From Gambelia wislizenii (taxonomy: Eukaryota; Chordata; Lepidosauria; Squamata; Crotaphytidae): a stretch of DNA of 64,000 nt. The stretch spans positions 61,703,501 to 61,767,500 of the forward strand of contig JAUMIR010000001.1 of the NCBI GenBank assembly GCA_030847615.1, read 5' to 3'. The position numbers were made by a program, and so were the translations under genes. The notes below the pieces were generated by a model. It was not told the origin of the DNA and ran no database searches. It saw only the letters and a program-made list of their open reading frames with translations. How positions within the stretch are numbered: position 1 is the first letter of the stretch; each line of letters begins with the position of its first letter. Shown in pieces: positions 1 through 9,080 of the stretch.

Positions 1-317
1 GTGATATATACCAAAATAATTTATTTAATCTTGTCCTTTCCCCTCCATTACAATATTTATTCAACATATTTTGCAATTTTTTCAGTTCTACTTCTGATAT
101 TTTTATGGTAACATTCTAAACAAAAAAATTAGTTTAGGTAATATTTTCATTTTAACTAAAGCTACTCTTCCAAACCATGGTAGTTGAATATTTTTATAGT
201 CTTCCAACTTCTTTTCCATTTCTTTCCTTAGTACCATAATATTTTTCTGTTCTAGTTCTTTTAAATCTTTTGTAATATTTATTCCTAAATACTTAATATT
301 ACTTTTTAATCTTACAT

Positions 318-1229
318 CTATTTTTTCTCTTTTACAAATATATTTTCTTCTTCCTTAGTATAGTTAAACAACATCATATCTAATTTGTTCCAATTAACCT
401 GTAAGCCTGTCATCTCCCGAAATACTTTTAAATGTTCTTTAATTTTTTCTATTCCGTTAATCAGTTCCTTAATTGTTAGCAATGTATCGTCAGCAAACAA
501 GCTTATCTTATGTTTTGTTTCTACTCCAGTTCCTTCTATACTATTATCATTTCTTATCACATTTGCTAGAATTTCTATTACCATTGCAAACAATATTGGA
601 GAAAGTGGGCAACCTTGTCTTGTTCCTCTCGTTATTTTTATTTCTCTTGTTATTCCATCATTAACCATCACTATAGCTGTGTTATGGGAATAGAATTGAT
701 CTATTAATCCTCTAAACCACTTCCCCGTTCCAAATTCTTTCAATATTATTTTTAATGTTGGCCATTCCACACAGTCAAATGCTTTAAATATATCTAATGC
801 TAATATCCCTGCTTTTACTTTTGTTTTGCCAATTATATGTATTTTGTTTAACACCCTTCCTATTAAATTTGACATTTGTCTTCCTTTCACAAATCCACAT
901 TGGTCCTTTAATATATATTTATACATACAACTATTCATTCTCTTTGCCATTATTACTGATAATAACTTTGCATCTTGATTTATCAATGATATAGGCCTGT
1001 ATGATCCAGGGTCCAACAAATCCTTATCTGACTTTGGTATCAATATTATCAATGATTGTTTCCATGATAGAGGGACTTTGTTTCCCATTATTATATTATT
1101 ATATAATTCTAATAATTTAGGTATCAACGTCTTTTTAAATACTTTATAATAATCTGGTCCTAACCCATCCATTCCTGGAGCTTTCCCACTTTTTAAATTG
1201 TTTATTGCTTCCTCTACTTCCATTTTCAT
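318..1229 (-). pseudogene. L1 ORF2 reverse transcriptase segment
   Basis: A 303-residue open stretch of L1 ORF2 covers the RT domain. In order it shows the fingers motif GKAPGMDGLGPDYYK (residues 15-29), the SYRPISL block, a catalytic aspartate in LALDIFKAFD, the TRGTRQGCPLSP block and the catalytic FADD near residue 249. The domain catalyses target-primed reverse transcription of the element's own RNA. The frame closes at 318, but LINE-like sequence (KYLGINITKDLKELE) continues in another frame across bases 240-310, so an indel separates the pieces. It belongs to the same ORF2 as the endonuclease pieces upstream on the minus strand. Confidence 0.92.
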
Positions 1230-1288
1230 AAATGGTTTTTCTAATAAATCCCTATCTACCTCTTCTACTTTAATCTTCCAATTTTCCC

Positions 1289-2567
1289 CTACATATTTTC
1301 TATTTGTTCCACTGATTTATTCCCTGACTGGTACAGGTCTTTATAAAACTCCTCAAAAATTGTTAATTTTTCCTTCATTGTTCTACACATTTTACCTGCT
1401 TTACCTCTAATCCCATTTATCATATTTTCCATTTTCTTCTTCTGTGTGGATCTAGCCAACATTTTTGAATTTTTATTACTAAATTCAAAATACTCCCTTC
1501 TTAAATAAATTAAATTTTCCTGTACTTCATCTACTTCCATTTTATCCAATTCCTCCCTCTTTGCTCGTAACTCAATATAAGTTTGTTTTTCCTTGTTTAA
1601 TATATATTTATTTTCCAATAATTCTATTTCCCTTTCTAATTTCCCTTTTTTTTCTTCTTGCCTTTTTTTAAGTTAAAGGTTTCTTTTATGCATATCCCCC
1701 TTGTCACAGCTTTCATAGTATCCCACAAAATTCCTTTTGATACTTCTTTATCATTTAATTCCCATAATTCTTGCCATTCATGCTCAATTTTTTCTACTAT
1801 TTCTCTGTAATTTAAAATCTTTGTATTCAACCTCCACCTTTTCACCTGTTCATAATCTCTCTTCATTATAATCTCCACATTGACTAAGGTATGGTCTGTT
1901 ACTTTTATATTTTCTATCTCTGAATTTATGATTTTATCAATCAAATTTTTTGATACAAAAATATAATCAATTCTTAAATAACTCTTATGTACCATTGAAA
2001 AGTATGTATATTTCCTTTCATCTCCCTTTACCAATCTCCACACATCTTTCAACTCCTTTCTATTATTTTATTTAAATTTGTAATATTATCATATTTATCC
2101 CTTAATGAATAATTTGATTTATATTTAATTCTTTCCATTTGCATATTAAAATCTCCTGCTACAACAATATTTTGTTCTTGCATATTCTCCATTTCTTTAA
2201 ATACTTTCTCATAAAATTCCTCTTGTTTTTCATTTGGAGCATATACATTCATTAGAACATATTTATCTTCTCCCATTTCACCTTGCATTATAATATATCT
2301 ACCATTTTCATCTTTTCCCACCTTTTAATGATGAAATTACATTTTTTGCTATTAATATTGTCACCCCTCTAGCTTTTGAATTCCCATATGCTTTTTCATA
2401 AACTCTTACCCAATTCAATTCCAATTCATTTACTCCTTCACTTTTTGATGTGTCTCTTGCAAAAATATTATATCCGCTTGATCCTTCTTCAATAATGCTT
2501 CAGTCCTTTTTCGTTTTATTCCCGTGCCAAGGCCATGAACATTTAAACTTGATATCTTTAATTTATT
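1289..2567 (-). pseudogene. L1 ORF2 endonuclease and linker, frameshifted
   Basis: The 5' third of ORF2 is recoverable only in several frames. 2567-2430 carries the N-terminal strand (KISSLNVHGLG) and the catalytic glutamate context FLQETH. 2321-2049 carries VYAPNE and GDFN. 2052-1636 carries RIDYIF and TDHTLV, the last corresponding to the usual SDH motif. 1618-1289 is the lysine-rich linker before the RT. This is the APE-like nuclease that nicks target DNA in L1. Each boundary between frames is a frameshift or small deletion, so no full-length product is possible. About 110 bases (2322-2429) between the first two pieces have no assigned frame. Confidence 0.88.
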
Positions 2568-2896
2568 AACCATTAGATTTCTTATTACATTTTCTATAAG
2601 ATCTTCTGGCTCCAAAAAGTGACCTCCCTTCCCCATACCCACCCCTTCCCAATTTTTTCCCATTCCCTTCCCCCTCCCCCCTTTCCCGTCTTTACCTCCC
2701 CACCTTGTCTTCCCAAGGCAAATTGCCTTGCTCATGACCCCCCAGGTCTTCCAGGTGAGGAGAGGTGAAGAGATCATCCAATGGCCCAGAACAACTCCCT
2801 CCCTCTGAGTGCTCATAAAAATAAAAAATAAAAGCATTTCCTCTTTTTTTCCCCTGTAATTTTTCCCTTCTTCTTCCTTCTGCTTTCTTCATCTGT

Positions 2897-3442
2897 CTAA
2901 ACTTTTCCTCCTCCGCTGTCCGCTCCTCCATCAGCTCCATACTCCTTCTTATGTACTCCCAGCTCCTCCAACAATTGCAGTCCTTCTTCTGGTGTTTCCA
3001 TTCTATATCTTTTTCCTGCCCATTCAAATTTCAAAAACACTGGATATCCCCAAGTATATTTTATACCAGCTTTCAAAAGAGTAGCAATACAAGGCTTCAT
3101 CGATTTTCTCCAGATTACTGTTTGTGGACAGTAGTCATTATATAATTCCACCCTTACATCTCCATACTTCAGTCTCTCTGGATATTTCTTGACTGTTCTC
3201 ATCAATTCCTCCTTGTTATTGTAATTAATATCTCTGACAATAACATCTCTTGGCAAAATACTTCTCCTTCCTGTCAGTTCTCTATGGATCCGCTCAATGT
3301 CCTCTTCACTCCATTTCATAGCTGGGGTCACTTGCTGTAGCCATTTCAACACTTCAGATTTCAGGTTAGATCCTTGATCTTTCCCCACAGATTCTGGCAG
3401 GAACCTTATTCTGAAGTTATTCCTGCAATGATAGTCTTGCAT
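2897..3442 (-). pseudogene. L1 ORF1, C-terminal half (RRM/CTD)
   Basis: This 181-residue frame holds the RNA-binding half of L1 ORF1p. It opens with DYHCRNNFRIRFLPE, which matches the start of the L1 RRM. A later block (IERIHRELTGRR followed by PRDVIVRDI) matches the conserved region where L1 ORF1p has R..P..I.V. ORF1p trimerises and coats L1 RNA. The frame is offset by one base from the N-terminal half at 3448-3996, and the break lies in an A run (T7 on the plus strand at about 3452-3458). The residues are otherwise well conserved, so loss looks recent or slight. Confidence 0.88.
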
Positions 3443-3447
3443 GTATA

Positions 3448-3996
3448 TCAGTTTTTTTCCATATCTGTGATTTTCTTCATATTGTCCTGGATCTGACTGC
3501 CTTGAAGTGTTTGGGTTTTAATTATTTCTTTGTTCTCTTTTACTATATTAAGAATATCTCCTTGTATTCCTTGTATTTTTGTACTCATTTCCACAAATCT
3601 TTCTTCAGATCTTTTCCTCTCCTTCTGCATTTCTTCTCTTATGCTTGCAAACTCTGAAAACATTCTCTTTTTATTGTCTCTAAATTCAGTTATCATTTTT
3701 GTAAAGAGAGAATCCATATGAGTTTTAATATCCTCTGTGCTTTCTCCCCTTCTTTCTCTCCCTTTTGGGGATGGGGGATTTAAAGCTGAGGCACCTAATG
3801 GAGGGCTAATTTCTTTTTCCATCTTTTGTCCTTCTGGTTCACACTTGTTATTCTGTAGTTCCGGAAATCTCCTCTCCAATCTCTCCAATCTCTTGTGTGA
3901 TCTATCTGATGGTTTACTTAATACTTGTGGTCTCAACCAGCCTTTTCCTGCTGTATTGCTTCTTTTTTTAGACATAAGAAAATCAAAACACTCCAA
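3448..3996 (-). pseudogene. L1 ORF1, N-terminal coiled-coil half
   Basis: A 182-residue frame, strongly charged. From about residue 90 it forms long heptad-like stretches (MITEFRDNKKRMFSEFASIR, then EEMQKERKRSEER) predicted to be the trimerisation coiled coil of ORF1p. The likely true start is the internal Met of MSKKRSN (residue 8), the usual L1 ORF1 style with a basic N-terminus. It is separated from the RRM half by a one-base slip and a stop at 3448. Upstream (3997-4455) is leader sequence without a frame. Confidence 0.85.
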
Positions 3997-4455
3997 ACTT
4001 TCGTTTCTTCCCTTCTGTTAATGGCCCCTCCTTCCTCCACCACTTATTTTTTTTAAAGCTTTCCACTTATTCTCCAGTTAGGTCAAATATTTCTTCCTCT
4101 GTTAAATCATCCTTTTCATTTGCCTACAATTGTTCACTGCTTTCTCCAACCTTAGTGATTTATTAACCAAGTGTTCTTTTTAATTATTTTGGAGACAGTT
4201 CCAAGATCAAGATCGGACAAAACCAAAAGTAACTATCTGTTTACTTTAGGCTTCTTTGATCTGTGGTTTTCCCTTCTATTAACATTCCTTAGTAATTCAC
4301 AACCATAAATCTTCCCTCAAGAGCTCTCCTCATGCATTTTTGAGGGGAAAATATTCATTTAATTCCATTACCTTGAGCACCCATCCTGGGAATTTCTTCT
4401 TACGCCATGGAAGCTTGGCTCCTCCCCCCTAGTGGAGCATCTTTCTGGGGGAAAA

Positions 4456-4911
4456 AACCCTAAAACAAAAGAATCCCATCAAGAAAGGAAGAAAATTAAG
4501 GAGCAAAGATAAGTTAAGAATCTATAGAAGGAAAAAGTAATCTATGTATTAATTATAACTACACCAAGGACATAGCATGTTAAGAGCAGAGTCTTGAGTG
4601 GGTAATTCAGCAGCTATTTAGAGCTCTGCTGTAGCAGTTAAGCCTGACTAAATACACTTAAACCTAGAATAAATACATGTTTGAATGTGTTAAAGCTTGT
4701 GTAGAGTTTCAAAGAGAGAACAGACGAAGTAGCTTAGCTACTTTAGCTAAACAGTATAACAAATGGTTGCTGTAATCCCTGACAGACAAAAGGATAGAAA
4801 AGCCAGGAAAAATATTGTGTGAATTTTGACAGATTTAAAGTAGGTCAGGTTTCCCTGCTCCTGGAGGAAATCACATGATGCTCAAGGCTACACTGCGAGC
4901 AGTCACCCTAT
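4456..4911. other. Unassigned intergenic stretch
   Basis: AT-rich DNA between the L1 leader and the MITE that hosts the YR retrotransposon. It has no open frame of note. An AATAAATACATG stretch near 4670 resembles a poly(A) signal, so a degraded LTR or UTR is possible but not supported further. Confidence 0.4.
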
Positions 4912-4912
4912 A

Positions 4913-5360
4913 GGGACATTATCAGACAAGGCAAAAAATGTGTCATTACGACATGATAACATAACAGGTTGAAATTATCAGATAATTCAGATAATGTTGA
5001 ACTCCTCCCATGGTCAGCCTGTGCTCCAGCCGCGAACCAGGTGTTGCTTTTAATTGATGGTTTAAACCTTCAATAGATTTTCAGTTTCACTGTTTTTGCT
5101 ATATTAAGAGCATGCGAAACCCCGTCCTGCAGTAATCGCGAGATTACAACATGAATGGGCAGTCTTCTTTCCCCCCTCCCCCTCCCCAGTGTGAAAAACT
5201 TCCAGATGAGAATGGGAAGACGATCAACAGGACACTCTTTTTATGAACTGTCCCATGTTGCTATCAAGTTTGTATGTTTGTTTCAGTGCTTATGTGTTTG
5301 TTTCAGTAGTTATTTTAAGTGTCTTTGGTGTTTTTATGCAAACTCACATCTTCTTGTGAG
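4913..5360 (+). mobile_element. MITE (GGAC..TTATCAGACA ends), left part, host of the YR element
   Basis: The left end GGGACATTATCAGACA at 4912-4928 matches the terminal repeat of related copies at 25412 and 47105. Bases 5185-5360 align by eye with 47335-47510 (shared blocks include CTTTTTATGAAC, GTTTCAG and TCTTGTGAGAAC). The copy is interrupted at 5361 by the YR retrotransposon and probably resumes at 13453. An ORF of 141 codons at 5155-5580 spans the junction and is not a gene. Confidence 0.65.
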
Positions 5361-5550
5361 AACAGACACCCCCCCGGATCCTGAAGAATGGTGGATCCGG
5401 GGGAGGTGTTTTAATGATGGGCAGGGAGGCGAACCCATGGGCAAGCCAGGGCATGGACATGCCCTGGCTGGGAGGAGTCAGGGGAGGCGCCAAGCTAAGG
5501 CTATTTTACCCCTAGCCTCCCCTGGTCTCCTCCTCTTTCCTTCTGATCGA
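5361..5550 (+). repeat. Split direct repeat A1 of the Ngaro-type element
   Basis: 190 bp, read as identical to 12636-12825 (A2). It begins with the AAC core trinucleotide. It contains three inverted repeats: 5366-5409 (arms ending in GGATCC, loop TGAAGAATGGT), 5444-5469 (AGCCAGGGCATG, two-base loop, complement) and 5471-5533 (arms near GGAGGAGTCAGGGGAGG and its complement). In Ngaro elements A1/A2 and B1/B2 rebuild the termini during replication and provide recombination sites. Confidence 0.93.
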
Positions 5551-5779
5551 CGAGGGAGCTGCTTCAAGGGACTTGGCTGAGTCGTTTCCTTTTGTTTGTT
5601 GGTCTCTCCTCCTTCCTAGCCACTCATTCTAATCTTAGCCTTCGTCTGTTTGTACCCTCATTCTCTCTTTTTAAGATATTTTCTCTCCTCCTAGCTTGCT
5701 CCCCTTCGTCTGTTTGTACCCTCACTCTCTCTCTTTTAAGACATTCTCGCCTCCTCCTAGCCCGCTCTCGGGCTTGCAC

Positions 5780-6790
5780 AGGCCCCGCGCTTCGCTCCGC
5801 CGCGTTCCCCCCCCCCAGGGCCGGCCCGGTCGCCTCGCTGCAGCCAACCCCCCCCTTTTTTACCACCGCTTGGCCGCCGCGTTCTCCCCCCCCGGCCGGC
5901 CCGGTCGCCTCGCGGCTCCAGCCCTTCTCGGGCCGTTTGGTTGCGCCGCGCGGCGCCCCCCCTACCTCCGCCTTACCGCCACCGCGGCTCGCGGCTCCAG
6001 CCCTTCTCGGGCCGTTTGGTTGCGCCACGCGGCGCCCCCCCCCCACCTCCGCCTGCCAGCCCGGTCGCCTCGCGGGTCGCGGCTCCAGCCCTTCTTGGGC
6101 CGTTTGGTTGCGCCACGCGGCGCCCCCCCCCCCCACCTCCGCCTGCCGGCCCGGTCGCCTCGCGGCTCGCGGCTCCAGCCCTTCTCGGGCCGTTTGGTTG
6201 CGCCACGTGGCGTCCCCCCCCACCTCCGCCTGCCGGCCCGGTCGCCTCGCGGCTCCAGCCCTTCTCGGGCCGTTTGGTTGCGCCACGCGGCGCCCCCCCC
6301 CCACCGGCCAGCCCGGTCGCCTCGCGGCTCCAACCCCTTTTCGGGCCACTTTGTTCTGCCGCGTTCCCCCCACTGCCGCGTTCCCCCCTCACGTGGCACC
6401 CTCACCACCACCCCACCTCCGCCTTACCGCCGGCGCGTTCCCCCTCAGGCCGGCCCGGTCGCCTCGCGGCTCCAGCCCTTCTCGGGCCGCTTTGTTCTGC
6501 CGTGTTTCCCCCCCCCCCCACGTGGCGCCCTCACCACCCACCTTACCGCCGGGGCCTTGTCTTTGTTGCCAGCGCCCAGCGCTTTGTTACAACGCCAGCC
6601 TTCTCGGGCCGCTTTTGTTGCACCACGTGGTGCTTTGTTCTGCCGCGTTCCCCCCCCCCACGTGGCGCCCTCACCACCCACCTTACCGCCGCGGCCTTGT
6701 CTTTGTTGCCAGCGCCCAGCGCTTTGTTACAGTGCCAGCCTTCTCGGGCCGCTTTTGTTGCGCCACGTGGTGCCCCCCCCACGTGGTTTA
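5780..6790 (+). repeat. GC-rich minisatellite in the YR element leader
   Basis: Imperfect repeats built around CCAGCCCTTCTCGGGCCGTT and runs of C. Successive CTCCA landmarks end near 5920, 5999, 6087, 6177, 6257, 6332 and 6474, giving periods of 75-90 bp in the main part. A second, ~140 bp unit occurs twice (landmark CCTTGTCTTTGTTG at 6555 and 6695). Copies differ mainly in poly(C) length and by small indels. Confidence 0.9.
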
Positions 6791-6805
6791 CTAGTTCTTT
6801 TATAC

Positions 6806-7290
6806 TTTCCTTTATACTAGTTTACTAGTTCTTTTATACTTTTATACTTTTACAGTATAGTTTTATACTAGGTTTATACTTTGGTTTATATTACTTCATT
6901 GAGCTTTTTGGTTTGTTTTGAATTACTTAACTCAATTCGGTTTGCTTCTATTTTATACTAGGTTTATACTTTGGTTTATATTACTTCATTGTGCTTTTTG
7001 GTTTGTTTTGTATTACTTAACTCAATTCGGTTTGCTTCCATTTTATACTAGGTTTATACTTTGGTTTATATTACTTCATTGAGCTTTTTGGTTTGTTTTG
7101 AATTACTTAACTCAATTCGGTTTGCTTCTATTTGCTTCTAGAGCTTTTATACTTTCCTTTATACTAGTTCTTTATACTTTTACAGTATAGTTTTATACTA
7201 GGTTTATACTTTGTTTTATATTACTTCATTGAGTTTTTTGGTTTGTTTTGGATTACTTAACTCAATTCGGTTTGCATCTATTTGCTTCTG
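6806..7290 (+). repeat. AT-rich 90-bp tandem repeat in the YR element leader
   Basis: The landmark GGTTTATACT occurs at 6871, 6961, 7051 and 7201. The first three copies are spaced exactly 90 bp. The fourth follows after an extra 60 bp that repeats the preceding block (TTTATACTTTTACAGTATAG also at about 6840-6860), so the arrangement is block, 90x3, block, 90x1. Confidence 0.92.
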
Positions 7291-7729
7291 TTGGTGCTTT
7301 AGTCAATTTAAACCCTTGCCTTGCTTTGATACATTTGGATTCTATATTTAGTTAATTCATTTTGCTTGCAGTTGCGGTTTAATTTCAATTAATTTGACTC
7401 ATTTTGGTTTAGCTTAGTTCCTGTGATTCATTTTGGTTCTTGGTTTACATTAATTCATTTCGCATTTTTGTTTATATTAATTCATTTTACTTCTTTTGGT
7501 GCTTTGTCTTAGTTCAATTAATTCATTGTGCTTGCCGTGTAGTTTAATTTGATTTATTTTCATTCATTTTAGTCTGCTTACATTTAATTCAATACGATTT
7601 ATTGCGTTCAATTGTGGGTTCTTGCTTGCGGTTAATTCTTAATTCTATTCAATTTATTGCACTCAGTTGTTGGTTTCGCTTGTTTACTCCGGCTTCAGCG
7701 TTGCCCTACTCTCGCTGATAATACTTCTC

Positions 7730-7750
7730 TGTGCTTCTCTTTTGCTGCAG
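7730..7750 (+). promoter_or_regulatory. Predicted splice acceptor before gag
   Basis: A polypyrimidine tract (TGTGCTTCTCTTTTGC) runs into TGCAG at 7746-7750, four bases before the gag ATG at 7755. It closely resembles the tract before the hydrolase ATG at 11571. It is predicted from sequence only. Confidence 0.5.
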
Positions 7751-7754
7751 TTGC

Positions 7755-9080
7755 ATGGCTCCCAAGTCCAGAAAGGGGGGAAAAGGCAAGGTGACAGCGG
7801 AGCCATCCCGCCCTCGGGATCCGGTGGAACCTGTCGAGCCTCCCACCCCAAGTGGCCCTCCGAGGGAAACGATTGAAAGCGTGTTACACCAAATCTTGGA
7901 TCGCTTGCAGGCTTTGGAGGACGTCCGTCTTCCCAGGCCTCCGAAGCGTCCTGCCAGGGATAATGAGGGGGGCCTTTCTAGCGAGGTGGCTAACCAACTT
8001 CTTGCTCGCATACAGGCTTTAGAAGATCAGGGCGATCCGGCACCTCGCGATACTCAAGATGATGATGAGTCTCCGGGAGAGGGTCCGAGCACACAGCCTG
8101 CGTCGCTTCCCCAGAGTGAGTCTAATCAGGACACTAACACCATTTACAACACACAGGCGTGGCCTTGGAGCCACCCTGAACCCAACACTGATCCTGGGGT
8201 CCAGGCGTTCGCCGCCCCCCCGGGGAGCCCACCCAACACTATGTTTGGATGGTACCCGCCCATGCCCTTGGGGTCACCCTACCCCATGAACCCTCTGGCT
8301 TCGCCCCCAGGCGGCCAAGCTAATATTGGCCTCCCTCACATTCCTGTAGGCCTTGAGCAGGCCCCTGCTTTAGGCGAACATCTGGCCCCCGCTACCAAGG
8401 AGAAAATCCTGAAGGGGGAGTATGTGGACATATTTTCCCTCCTTTTCCGTGAGCTGGAGAAGAAGGAGAAGGAGGAATTGGATGACAGGGAAAAAGAAAA
8501 AATTAGGAAAAGGCGGGTTGACAGGAATTGGTCCAACTGGTTAGCGGGCTTCCTCATTTATGCTGGAGTGGTTTCCCACAGCCAGCCACATAAATCGTAT
8601 GCCCTCTTTAGATACCTGGATATTATTTACAGGGCATATGTCGATTTTGCTGGTCCGGCTTGGCTTCAATATGATGAAGCATTCCGGCAAATGGCTGCCT
8701 CCTATCCCACTGTGAGGTGGGACATTATCAACTCACACCTATGGTTACAAATTATGTCTCCAAGCCGGCCCATATTAGGTGATCGGGCACAGAGTGGCCA
8801 CTTGCTGCAGAATGCTCGTCCGGGCAGTTCACCCCGTCAGGCTGGTCAGCCTAGCCAGCCGGTCACGCCTAATCGCCGGCTTCTGTGTTGGGAGTTTGGT
8901 TACAGAGGTACGTGCTCCCGCCGCCCATGTGCCTTTCGCCACGAATGTTCCATTTGCGGTGGCGCGCACACGTTCCGCAATTGCCCAAAAGGGAGGGGCC
9001 AGTTTGGCAGGGATCAACCGGGAGGCAAGAAAGGCCCCAGCAACCCCGCACCTCAAGGAAAAGGGGCCCAGCCCAATTAG
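7755..9080 (+). CDS. Gag-like protein of the YR retrotransposon
   Basis: 441 residues from the ATG at 7755; the open frame extends 8 codons further up to a GTG, but the ATG has better context (TTGCATGG) and begins a basic N-terminus (MAPKSRKGGKGK). The middle is proline-rich. At about 230-250 is a charged helix (KKEKEELDDREKEKIRKRR), then a tryptophan-rich conserved region (NWSNWLAGFLIY). The C-terminus carries a CCCH-like zinc finger (about 378-397, CWEFGYRGTCSRRPCAFRHE) directly followed by a CCHC-like knuckle (about 398-411, CSICGGAHTFRNCP), expected to bind the element RNA in a particle. Its 3' end overlaps the RT frame, which is +1 relative to gag. No stops interrupt it. Confidence 0.88.
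   Translation: MAPKSRKGGKGKVTAEPSRPRDPVEPVEPPTPSGPPRETIESVLHQILDRLQALEDVRLPRPPKRPARDNEGGLSSEVANQLLARIQALEDQGDPAPRDTQDDDESPGEGPSTQPASLPQSESNQDTNTIYNTQAWPWSHPEPNTDPGVQAFAAPPGSPPNTMFGWYPPMPLGSPYPMNPLASPPGGQANIGLPHIPVGLEQAPALGEHLAPATKEKILKGEYVDIFSLLFRELEKKEKEELDDREKEKIRKRRVDRNWSNWLAGFLIYAGVVSHSQPHKSYALFRYLDIIYRAYVDFAGPAWLQYDEAFRQMAASYPTVRWDIINSHLWLQIMSPSRPILGDRAQSGHLLQNARPGSSPRQAGQPSQPVTPNRRLLCWEFGYRGTCSRRPCAFRHECSICGGAHTFRNCPKGRGQFGRDQPGGKKGPSNPAPQGKGAQPN

Larger units (their letters stand above)
1..4455 (-). mobile_element. L1-type LINE, broken, 3' part beyond window
   Basis: On the minus strand the order is 5' leader (about 4455-3997), ORF1 (3996-2897), ORF2 (from about 2567 to beyond base 1). 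ORF1 has a coiled-coil N-terminal half and an RRM/CTD-like C-terminal half as in L1 ORF1p. ORF2 starts with an APE-type endonuclease and continues into an RT with an FADD motif. Several frameshifts make it non-autonomous now. The 5' boundary near 4455 is a guess: the sequence changes there from a G-rich minus-strand leader to unassigned DNA. The 3' end, tail and target duplication lie outside the window. Confidence 0.9.
5551..7754 (+). promoter_or_regulatory. Long leader of the YR element with two tandem-repeat arrays
   Basis: 2.2 kb between A1 and the gag ATG. 5780-6790 is a C/G-rich array; 6800-7290 is an AT-rich array; 7291-7730 is T-rich, ending in a polypyrimidine tract. The 400-, 374- and 295-codon frames here are overlapping, proline-rich products of the C-rich repeat, open on both strands, and are rejected as genes. 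The sequence TTCTCTTTTGCTGCAG ending at 7750, four bases before the gag ATG, is a strong splice-acceptor-like site, so much of the leader may be removed as an intron (inference). Confidence 0.7.

Noticed and set aside
5592..6828. Proline-rich ORFs of 400, 374 and 295 codons in three frames, and arginine/glycine-rich ones opposite
   Set aside because: All frames are open at once because the DNA is a C-rich tandem repeat; no ORF has a unique domain.
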